From Clostridium sp. CAG:253 (GTDB lineage: Bacteria; Bacillota; Clostridia; Lachnospirales; Lachnospiraceae), in the NCBI GenBank assembly GCA_000436755.1, contig FR887336.1, positions 50,537 through 70,326 of the forward strand: a stretch of 19,790 nt of DNA. Reading direction: 5' to 3'. Of the stretch, positions 1-5,607 are shown one piece after another; positions within the stretch are counted from its first letter, which is position 1; each line of letters starts with the position of its first letter. Under the pieces are notes generated by a model, which searched no databases, had not been told where the DNA came from, and saw only the letters and a program-made list of their open reading frames with translations. Both the position numbers and the translations under genes were made by a program.

Positions 1-258
1 GTTATCATATGGATTTGTTTTCTGCCCACTATCATAACTCTGGCTGTTCTGTGATGCATAATTTTCTGACTGAGAGCCTGCATAATAGTCACCTGAATGT
101 GTTGACTGTGCATTATTCTCACCATCTTTATATGAATAACTGTAAATTGATGAGTCTAAAGTGTTCCCATCTCCTTCCACTGAGTTTCCGTATTCACCTG
201 TATATCCGTCCTGAGACTGATTTTCATCTGTCCCGTTTAAATTATTATTCTCATCCAT
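1..258 (-). CDS. N-terminal part of an Asn/Ser/Tyr/Gln/Gly-rich protein of unknown function (runs off the left edge)
   Basis: Reading the minus strand from the ATG at 258-256, 86 codons are open to the window edge, beginning MDENNNLNGTDENQ and ending at KTNPYDN. A strong Shine-Dalgarno sequence (GGGAGGT, 273-266) lies 7 nt upstream of the ATG, which supports a real start. The visible part has no Cys and no hydrophobic stretch; by hand count N, S, Y, Q, G and D make up about 63 of 86 residues. It should be an extended, disordered cytoplasmic tail. From family knowledge, Lachnospiraceae genomes often encode such tails ahead of DUF4190-like or other small membrane domains, but that part would lie outside the window, so no function is assigned. 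The gene diverges from the sugar transferase gene at 615. The reading frame is well supported; identity is unknown. Confidence 0.72.
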   Translation of the reverse strand, partial: MDENNNLNGTDENQSQDGYTGEYGNSVEGDGNTLDSSIYSYSYKDGENNAQSTHSGDYYAGSQSENYASQNSQSYDSGQKTNPYDN

Positions 259-358
259 TATCGGTACCTCCCTTTATATTTTCTCTTACTTGTAAAACAA
301 ATTCTAACAGCTTTTTGTGTATAAGTTGTGAAGAAAATATAACTTTTTCATTTCATAT

Positions 359-387
359 ATTATAAAAGATTTTATTGTTGCGCAAAA
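359..387 (-). promoter_or_regulatory. Probable promoter of the leftward low-complexity gene
   Basis: On the minus strand a perfect TATAAT lies at 364-359. Upstream, TTGCGC (385-380) gives a 15-bp spacer and TTTTGC (387-382) a 17-bp spacer. Transcription would start near 350 and leave a leader of about 90 nt before the ATG at 258. The -10 element is convincing; the -35 is weak. Confidence 0.45.
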
Positions 388-406
388 TAATCATAACCTA
401 TATAAT
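378..406 (+). promoter_or_regulatory. Candidate distal promoter facing the sugar transferase gene
   Basis: TTGCGC at 378-383 is followed after exactly 17 bp by a perfect TATAAT at 401-406. If used, it would give a leader of about 200 nt that carries the dyads at 425-456, 473-495 and 511-539. It shares the palindrome TTGCGCAA (378-385) with the opposing leftward promoter. The -35 matches the consensus only in TTG. Confidence 0.4.
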
Positions 407-424
407 GATTAGAGCACAAACAAT

Positions 425-456
425 GTTGCTATTCACACTTATGATACGAACAGCAA
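425..456. repeat. Imperfect inverted repeat in the divergent intergenic region
   Basis: GTTGCT at 425-430 pairs with AGCAAC at 451-456. The pairing continues through one A/C mismatch into TTC (432-434) and GAA (447-449 region). It is a modest hairpin or operator-like dyad in the leader of the distal rightward promoter. Confidence 0.3.
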
Positions 457-472
457 CTAAACAATTAACTAT

Positions 473-495
473 TTTATCATAATTTATATGATAAA
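473..495. repeat. AT-rich perfect inverted repeat
   Basis: TTTATCAT (473-480) and ATGATAAA (488-495) are exact reverse complements, with a 7-nt spacer that can add one more A-T pair. It lacks a GC-rich stem or a U-tract, so it is more likely a protein binding site or weak RNA hairpin than a terminator. Confidence 0.4.
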
Positions 496-510
496 TCCAG
501 TACAACATAC

Positions 511-539
511 TGGCGTGATGTATAATTGACATTTCGCCA
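511..539. promoter_or_regulatory. Operator-like dyad overlapping a -35 element
   Basis: TGGCG (511-515) pairs with CGCCA (535-539), and after one T/T mismatch and one G/T wobble ATGT (518-521) pairs with ACAT (529-532), around a 7-nt centre ATAATTG. The dyad covers the TTGACA at 526-531, a placement expected of a repressor site or a structured leader. No known regulator consensus is recognised. Confidence 0.4.
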
Positions 540-552
540 AATGACTTATAAA
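526..552 (+). promoter_or_regulatory. Candidate proximal promoter of the sugar transferase gene
   Basis: A perfect TTGACA lies at 526-531 and TATAAA at 547-552, separated by 15 bp, slightly shorter than ideal. Transcription would start near 558 and give a leader of about 55 nt to the TTG start at 615. A dyad (511-539) covers the -35. Confidence 0.45.
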
Positions 553-614
553 AATTTTCGTTGTACCGTTATTGTTAACACACAAAAGCTACAAGAGATT
601 GAGAGGATGAAAAA

Positions 615-2045
615 TTGATTAAAGAAAATCAGCGATTATTAAATATACTGCATATTATTGTTGATGCAGTAATAATATACCTATCATTTAATTTGGCATA
701 TGTCCTTAGATTAGATGAATTTAACAGCCCGCTAATCAGATGGCACATTATCGCCCCACCAGCAGGTTATTATAAAGACCTTTCACAATATCAGAACCTG
801 CTCACAATGATAGTACCCTGTTATCTGATTATTTACGGTTTCTGCGGCATGTATGATCCAAAGAGAACTAGCGGACGGCGTGCAGAGCTTTTCTGCCTTA
901 TCAAATCAAACTTTTTTGGCATTATCTACTGTCTTGCAGCACTTTATTTTTTCAAACAATGGGATTACGCAAGACTTTTACTTGGTATTTTCGTATGTAT
1001 AAATATTTTTATTGATTATGCTTTCAGACTTGTTGTTATTTCAATTCTCAGAAAAATGAGAAAAGAGGGCAAAAATCTTAAGCATGTGCTTATTGTCGGA
1101 TACAGCCGAACAGCAGAAAATTATATAAGACGTCTGAGGCTTCATCCTGAATGGGGTTACAAAATCCACGGCATACTTGATGACAACAAAAAAATAGGTC
1201 ACGAATACAGAACCGTCAAAGTCGTTGACAGATTAAATTCACTTGAAAAATATCTTTCGTCCAATGAATTTGACGAGATTGTCATCACTCTTAGTATTGA
1301 TGAGTATTCAAAACTTGAAGGACTTGTTGCCGTATGTGAGAAATCGGGAGTTCACACAAAATTTGCTCCTGATTACAATAATATTATCCCGACAAAACCT
1401 TATACTGAAGATTTAGACGGAATTCCTGTCATACATGTACGCCATGTTCCGTTAAGTTCATCATACAATATATTTTTGAAACGTGCAGTAGACATATTCG
1501 GTGCTACTGTTGCACTCATTCTTTTTGCCATACCTATGATAATAACTGCTATCATAGTAAAAGTGACTTCACCAGGACCGCTTATATTTAAACAAAAGCG
1601 TGTCGGTCTTCACAACAGGGAATTTGATATGTACAAGTTCCGCTCAATGAAAGTGCAGAAAGAAAGCGAAGAAAAGAAAGCATGGACCACCAAGGATGAC
1701 CCTAGAGTTACTCCTATCGGTAAATTTATGAGAAAGACAAATATCGATGAACTTCCTCAGATATTTAACGTACTGAAAGGAGACATGAGCCTTGTCGGTC
1801 CAAGACCTGAAAGACCTTATTTTGTAAATAAATTCAAGGAAGAAATTCCACGATACATGATAAAACATCAGGTACGCCCGGGTATGACAGGATGGGCACA
1901 GGTAAACGGTTTCAGAGGTGATACTTCCATAACAGGACGTATTGAATGTGACCTTTATTATGTCGAAAACTGGACACTGGCACTTGATTTCAAGATACTT
2001 TTCCTCACGTTTTTCGGACGAAAAGTCAACAAAAATGCATACTAA
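615..2045 (+). CDS. Undecaprenyl-phosphate sugar phosphotransferase (polyprenyl glycosylphosphotransferase)
   Basis: This 476-aa membrane enzyme should transfer a sugar-1-phosphate from a nucleotide sugar to undecaprenyl phosphate, the first step of exopolysaccharide, capsule or wall-glycan synthesis (WcaJ/WbaP/CpsE-like family). It begins with four hydrophobic segments (about residues 9-30, 55-75, 92-112 and 119-140). A Rossmann-like CoA-binding_3 region follows (about 150-265), then a fifth membrane segment (about 288-312) and the bacterial sugar transferase domain to the C-terminus. Family signatures seen are TSPGPLIFKQKRVG, MYKFRSM, IDELPQIFNVLKGDMSLVGP, RPGMTGWAQVNG and the final YYVENWTLALDFKI. 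The start is TTG: GAGAGG at 601-606 is 8 nt upstream, and the nearby ATG at 607 meets a stop after three codons. No other glycosyltransferase gene is visible, so the sugar and the glycan cannot be told. Confidence 0.92.
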   Translation: MIKENQRLLNILHIIVDAVIIYLSFNLAYVLRLDEFNSPLIRWHIIAPPAGYYKDLSQYQNLLTMIVPCYLIIYGFCGMYDPKRTSGRRAELFCLIKSNFFGIIYCLAALYFFKQWDYARLLLGIFVCINIFIDYAFRLVVISILRKMRKEGKNLKHVLIVGYSRTAENYIRRLRLHPEWGYKIHGILDDNKKIGHEYRTVKVVDRLNSLEKYLSSNEFDEIVITLSIDEYSKLEGLVAVCEKSGVHTKFAPDYNNIIPTKPYTEDLDGIPVIHVRHVPLSSSYNIFLKRAVDIFGATVALILFAIPMIITAIIVKVTSPGPLIFKQKRVGLHNREFDMYKFRSMKVQKESEEKKAWTTKDDPRVTPIGKFMRKTNIDELPQIFNVLKGDMSLVGPRPERPYFVNKFKEEIPRYMIKHQVRPGMTGWAQVNGFRGDTSITGRIECDLYYVENWTLALDFKILFLTFFGRKVNKNAY

Positions 2046-2058
2046 ATATAATTTTTAT

Positions 2059-2094
2059 AAAGCTATTTGTTTCTGAGCAAAAACAAATAGCTTT
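2059..2094 (+). terminator. Hairpin between the sugar transferase and histidine kinase genes
   Basis: A perfect 14-bp stem (2059-2072 with 2081-2094, core GCTATTTGT/ACAAATAGC) encloses an 8-nt loop and starts 14 nt after the stop at 2045. The following bases (GATTATTTACTT) are not a clean U-tract, so termination is probably partial and some read-through into the kinase gene is likely. No good separate promoter was found in the 32 bases before the kinase gene. Confidence 0.55.
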
Positions 2095-2125
2095 GATTAT
2101 TTACTTATACAATATTCTGCTCAGA

Positions 2126-2132
2126 AATGAGG
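2126..2132 (+). promoter_or_regulatory. Ribosome binding site that sets the histidine kinase start at 2139
   Basis: AATGAGG at 2126-2132 lies 6 nt before the ATG at 2139. The upstream in-frame ATG at 2127 overlaps this site and has no Shine-Dalgarno sequence of its own, so 2139 is the better start. Confidence 0.55.
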
Positions 2133-2138
2133 CTTTAT

Positions 2139-3704
2139 ATGAAAATCAGAGGAAAACTTATAATTTCTTTTTTAATTATTGCTATTTTTCCGCTTTGTGC
2201 CGGTTTAGTCTGCTTTCATTTAATTGTGCAAAACCAAACCGACATATTATCTTCTTATTACAGTACACAGACGGAAAACAACTATGATTACGGACTTGTC
2301 CTAAATCCGGTTCAGCTTCTTTATAAGCTTACATTAAATGATTACAATAAACTTGTAAAAATTGCCGATGAAACTCCCGACAAGCTTCTTGATAAAAGTT
2401 TTCTGGATGATACTTCACGTTCCATATCGTCTAAGGATTCTTTTATCGTAGTATTTAAAGGAAAGAAAGAATATTACATAGGAAACATGGATTTTTATGA
2501 TTGTATTTCTACCCTTCCTTCTTTCAGCGAATATTCGCAGGGCAAAAACGACAATATCCTTATAGACCCAAAAAGTTCAACACTTACACGCAGCAAAGAT
2601 TTCTATTTTTCAGACGGCACCTCAGGGCAGCTTTTTCTTATAACAAAACTCTCAAATCTCATACCAAGATGGGAAAGTTCCGTGAAGGACATAGCAATTG
2701 CTTTCACCCTGATTTTGTTTACAACAGCTTGTATTCTTTTACTATGGTTATACCACAGTATTATAAAACCTTTAAATATTCTTCGTATTGCCACGATGCA
2801 GATAGGCGAGGGTAATCTTGATAATCCCGTTCATGTAAACTCCTGCGATGAAATCGGTATACTGTGCCGTGATTTTGAAGAAATGCGTATCCGTCTCAAG
2901 TCAATGCTTGAAGAACGCATCCAATACGAAAATGATACACGTGAAATGATGAGCAACATATCACACGATTTAAAGACACCTCTCACAGCCATAAAAGGCT
3001 ATTCCGAGGGACTTATAGACGGCATTGCAAAGACACCTGAGAAACAGCAGAAATATCTTAAAACAATTTATTCAAAAGCAAACGATATGACATATCTTGT
3101 AGATGAATTGTCACTCTTCTCAAAAATAGAGCAGAATTCAATTCCATACAATTTTATCACATTTGATATTGCTGAATATCTTGAAAATTATATTGATTCA
3201 ATATCTTTTGATTACGAAGCAAACAATATGAATGTTTCCTACGAAAATACTGCTCCTGAGGGCATATTGGTATCTGCCGACCCGGAGCAGCTTCGCAGGG
3301 TTTTAAATAATATTACAGGAAATGCCCTTAAATACAAAGACAAGGAGCATGGTAATATAAGAATTGCTCTTTCGTATAAACCGCACAAACATAAAAAACC
3401 ACTTTACAGGCAGATAAACAAAGATGGTACCGATGTCAATCCTCCTGTAAAACCTGAAGAATTTGTGCGTATTGAGATTTCAGATGACGGACCGGGAATT
3501 TCAGAAAAAGATCTTCCTAACATATTTGACAGATTTTTCAGAGCCGATGCTTCAAGAAATTCCGCTAAACGTGGAAGTGGTCTTGGACTTGCCATAGTCA
3601 AAAAAATCATACTTGACCACGGTGGAAATATATGGGCAAAAAGTACCCCGGGAACCGGAACAAGTATTTACTTTACTCTCAAAGTCAAGGATGACACCCG
3701 GTAA
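2139..3704 (+). CDS. Two-component sensor histidine kinase with HAMP domain
   Basis: This is a 521-aa membrane histidine kinase counted from the ATG at 2139 (four residues longer if 2127 is used). Order of parts: first membrane segment (about 6-30); an extracytoplasmic sensor region (about 31-180) with no recognised family; second membrane segment (about 183-207); HAMP linker (about 208-262); HisKA with phospho-acceptor His276 in SHDLKTPLTA; and HATPase_c with N box NNITGNALKY (about 390), G1 DDGPGIS (about 449), F box IFDRFF and G2 GSGLGLA (about 479). A basic, Pro-containing insertion (KPHKHKKPLYR) sits between the N box and G1 boxes. It probably phosphorylates the OmpR-family regulator encoded convergently at 3792-4481, but that pairing is inferred from adjacency. 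Signal unknown. Confidence 0.93.
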   Translation: MKIRGKLIISFLIIAIFPLCAGLVCFHLIVQNQTDILSSYYSTQTENNYDYGLVLNPVQLLYKLTLNDYNKLVKIADETPDKLLDKSFLDDTSRSISSKDSFIVVFKGKKEYYIGNMDFYDCISTLPSFSEYSQGKNDNILIDPKSSTLTRSKDFYFSDGTSGQLFLITKLSNLIPRWESSVKDIAIAFTLILFTTACILLLWLYHSIIKPLNILRIATMQIGEGNLDNPVHVNSCDEIGILCRDFEEMRIRLKSMLEERIQYENDTREMMSNISHDLKTPLTAIKGYSEGLIDGIAKTPEKQQKYLKTIYSKANDMTYLVDELSLFSKIEQNSIPYNFITFDIAEYLENYIDSISFDYEANNMNVSYENTAPEGILVSADPEQLRRVLNNITGNALKYKDKEHGNIRIALSYKPHKHKKPLYRQINKDGTDVNPPVKPEEFVRIEISDDGPGISEKDLPNIFDRFFRADASRNSAKRGSGLGLAIVKKIILDHGGNIWAKSTPGTGTSIYFTLKVKDDTR

Positions 3705-3734
3705 AGCAGGAATTTGGTTTGTTAAAAAGTCTAA

Positions 3735-3772
3735 AAAGCCGGACTGTTATATCATCAAAACAGTCCGGCTTT
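3735..3772. terminator. Bidirectional rho-independent terminator between convergent kinase and regulator genes
   Basis: AAAGCCGGACTGTT (3735-3748) pairs perfectly over 14 bp with AACAGTCCGGCTTT (3759-3772) around a 10-nt loop. On the plus strand ATTTTTTT follows at 3773-3780. On the minus strand the stem is followed by TTTTTAGACTTTTT-like bases (from 3737 down to about 3722). It can therefore end both the kinase (+) and the regulator (-) transcripts. Confidence 0.92.
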
Positions 3773-3791
3773 ATTTTTTTATACAACTAAA

Positions 3792-4481
3792 TTACACTTT
3801 AAAGCGATAACCTACGCCCCAAATCGTCTCAATATACTGAGGTTTCGATGTACTCTCTTCAATCTTCTCTCTTATCTTCTTGATATGCACTGTAACAGTA
3901 GCTATATCACCTACAGACTCCATCTCCCATATTTCCTTAAATAACTCTTCCTTAGAATATACATGATTTGGATTTGACGCAAGAAATGTCAAAAGATCAA
4001 ACTCTTTTGTGGTGAAGTTTTTCTCAACACCATTGATATAAACTCTTCTTGCAGTCTTATCTATTTTAAGTCCTCTTATCTCTATAACATCATTTTCCTG
4101 AGTTCCGGAAGAAGTAAGTCTCTTGTAGCGTGCAAGATGTGCCTTTACTCTCGCTATAAGCTCACTCGGACTGAACGGCTTAGTAATATAATCATCTGCA
4201 CCAAGACCAAGTCCTCTTATCTTGTCAATATCATCCTTCTTTGCCGAAACCATAAGTATCGGTGTATCTTTTTTCTCTCTTATATACTTGCAGATTTCAA
4301 AACCGTCCATCCCCGGAAGCATAAGATCCAAAAGGATAAGGTCAAAATCCTCATCAAGAGCGTGAGCCGCACCCGAACTGCCATCTGACTCAATAGCAAC
4401 CTCAAAATCGCTCAGTTCAAGATAATCCTTTTCAAGCTCTGCAATAGCCGCATCATCCTCGATTATTAAAATTTTACTCAT
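3792..4481 (-). CDS. OmpR/PhoB-family response regulator
   Basis: A 229-aa DNA-binding response regulator. The receiver domain (about 1-115) has acidic residues Asp9 and Asp10, phospho-acceptor Asp52 in LILLDLMLPGMDG, Ser79 and the conserved Lys101 in KPFSPSE. The C-terminal winged helix (about 130-229) carries TTKEFDLLTFLASNP, the recognition helix VTVHIKKIREKIE and the closing hairpin IETIWGVGYRFKV. The start is taken at 4481: AAAGGTG (4494-4488) lies 6 nt upstream, whereas the 10-codon extension to 4511 has no family resemblance. Its gene begins 39 nt after the stop of the GTPase gene at 4521, so it is probably on the same leftward transcript. It converges head-on with the kinase gene, its likely partner. 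Confidence 0.92.
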   Translation of the reverse strand: MSKILIIEDDAAIAELEKDYLELSDFEVAIESDGSSGAAHALDEDFDLILLDLMLPGMDGFEICKYIREKKDTPILMVSAKKDDIDKIRGLGLGADDYITKPFSPSELIARVKAHLARYKRLTSSGTQENDVIEIRGLKIDKTARRVYINGVEKNFTTKEFDLLTFLASNPNHVYSKEELFKEIWEMESVGDIATVTVHIKKIREKIEESTSKPQYIETIWGVGYRFKV

Positions 4482-4520
4482 ATATGTCACCTTTCTGTCA
4501 CTGTTAACCACTAGACTAGC

Positions 4521-5498
4521 CTAATTAAAGTACACCAGCTCATCTTCCGGTTTCTCTGCAGGTACAATTTTCTCCGCATAAAATACAGGGCCTTCCTCGC
4601 CGTATTCAGCCATAAACTTGTACTCCATGCGTGCTGTCACAGTGACATACTGACCGCTTTTAATCTGCGACCAATCGTCTGCTTTGCACAAAAATCCCAT
4701 AAACTGTACATCATCTGCACAACAGGTCATTGCATATCTTCCAAATACCGCAAATCCCTTGTCAAGTCCGCTTGGTTTCTGAATCATTCCCGTAAGTTTA
4801 AGCGTTTTTCCGTCATAATTTTCCTGATGGTCTATCATATCAATATACCAAAGACCAAAATCGCCTTCGCTCACCTCAATAACATCCGCATTTATATCAA
4901 ACGGCATTTCTTCTTTCATATCATAAAATGCATCGTCTTCCGACTCATATACTATCTGAGCACGAGGATTTACAGCTTTAACACTTCCTCTTATGGCAGA
5001 TTTCTTTGTATTCTCTACAGTACATCTGTTGACAATTATCATTTCTGCTACTTTGAACTGCTCAACCATAAGTGAAGGCATGTTTTTCATATAAAGTAAG
5101 AATGTCTCATCGTTTACAACATCAAGTGTCTGCATTATAACTTCCCTGTCAAAACAGATTTCTTCAAGTTCGTCATAAAATTCAGGAATTTTTGCCGCAG
5201 ACCACATTCCATTGTACTCAATAATTATTCTGTCCGGTCTGTGCTTCTTTAAAAATTTTTGGATAACTTTTCCGTTAAAAGAGTCCTCATCCTCAATATA
5301 TTCGCATACAGCACATCCTTTTTTAAGGTCAGCCTCCTCAAATTCTTCCTCACCTTCCTCACATGCAAGAATAAGTGTCTTAATCTTATCATCAAACATG
5401 TCGTCAACGATAAGATCTCTTATAAGGCTTGTCTTTCCTGCCTCAAGAAATCCCATGACAACATATACCATCATTTCTTCTTTTTTCTTTCCAAACAT
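4521..5498 (-). CDS. COG0523/CobW-like GTPase with a C-terminal YcgQ (TIGR03943)-like domain
   Basis: A 325-aa cytoplasmic P-loop protein. Walker A is GFLEAGKTS (residues 16-24), preceded by a hydrophobic strand, as in G3E/COG0523 GTPases. The family's GCxCC metal-binding motif is altered: GCAVC (Cys62 and Cys65). The guanine-specificity position reads VNRCT instead of NKxD. The last 95 or so residues (from GKTLKLTGMI, with RYAMTCCADDVQFMGFL and a YAEKIVPAEKPED tail) recall, from memory, the C-terminal part of the YcgQ/TIGR03943 proteins that accompany DUF318-type permeases and zinc-responsive COG0523 genes in other Firmicutes. This suggests a two-domain metal-handling protein. It lies 109 nt downstream of a canonical COG0523 gene and just upstream of a response regulator. 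A good site (AGGAAGGA) precedes the ATG at 5498. The GTPase assignment is firm, the domain match moderate, and the metal role is inference. Confidence 0.78.
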   Translation of the reverse strand: MFGKKKEEMMVYVVMGFLEAGKTSLIRDLIVDDMFDDKIKTLILACEEGEEEFEEADLKKGCAVCEYIEDEDSFNGKVIQKFLKKHRPDRIIIEYNGMWSAAKIPEFYDELEEICFDREVIMQTLDVVNDETFLLYMKNMPSLMVEQFKVAEMIIVNRCTVENTKKSAIRGSVKAVNPRAQIVYESEDDAFYDMKEEMPFDINADVIEVSEGDFGLWYIDMIDHQENYDGKTLKLTGMIQKPSGLDKGFAVFGRYAMTCCADDVQFMGFLCKADDWSQIKSGQYVTVTARMEYKFMAEYGEEGPVFYAEKIVPAEKPEDELVYFN

Positions 5499-5549
5499 AT
5501 TAATCCTTCCTACATACTAACTGTAAGCTGCACATACCAAATATCACTC

Positions 5550-5602
5550 TACAAAACTATCAATAAATTTACTTAGGTCGTGCAATTATATTTAGTTTTG
5601 TA
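5550..5602. repeat. 10-bp perfect inverted repeat in the gap between the two GTPase genes
   Basis: TACAAAACTA (5550-5559) and TAGTTTTGTA (5593-5602) are exact reverse complements 33 nt apart, lying just after the stop of the upstream GTPase gene at 5608. It lacks a U-tract, so it is not a classical terminator. It could form the base of a leader structure or be a processing or attenuation site for the downstream GTPase gene. Confidence 0.35.
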
Positions 5603-5607
5603 TCTGT

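Larger units (their letters stand above)
259..614. other. Divergent intergenic region with facing promoters and dyads
   Basis: This 356-base gene-free stretch separates two divergently transcribed genes. It holds the ribosome binding site and probable promoter of the leftward gene, two candidate rightward promoters (378-406 and 526-552), a palindromic TTGCGCAA at 378-385, and dyads at about 425-456, 473-495 and 511-539. I see no RNA gene or small ORF with a good ribosome binding site in it. Confidence 0.6.

Noticed and set aside
9..365. A 118-codon plus-strand ORF at the left edge
   Set aside because: It is a shadow of the minus-strand low-complexity gene: it has no ribosome site, is rich in His/Ser/Leu without any domain, and the opposite strand has a strong GGGAGGT and a sensible start.
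607..618. ATG-AAA-AAT-TGA mini-ORF overlapping the TTG start of the sugar transferase, possible leader peptide
   Set aside because: The GAGAGG site directly abuts this ATG with no spacing, while it is 8 nt from the TTG. A three-codon reading is expected by chance.
1644..1868. Antisense ORF inside the sugar transferase gene
   Set aside because: No ribosome site and no domain; the plus-strand frame encodes the conserved catalytic motifs here.
4485..4515. Direct repeats TGTCAC (4485-4501) and ACTAG (4510-4519 region) between the GTPase and regulator genes, possible regulator binding sites
   Set aside because: The first copy is part of the ribosome binding site, the repeats are short, and the spacing (11 bp) is not backed by further copies.
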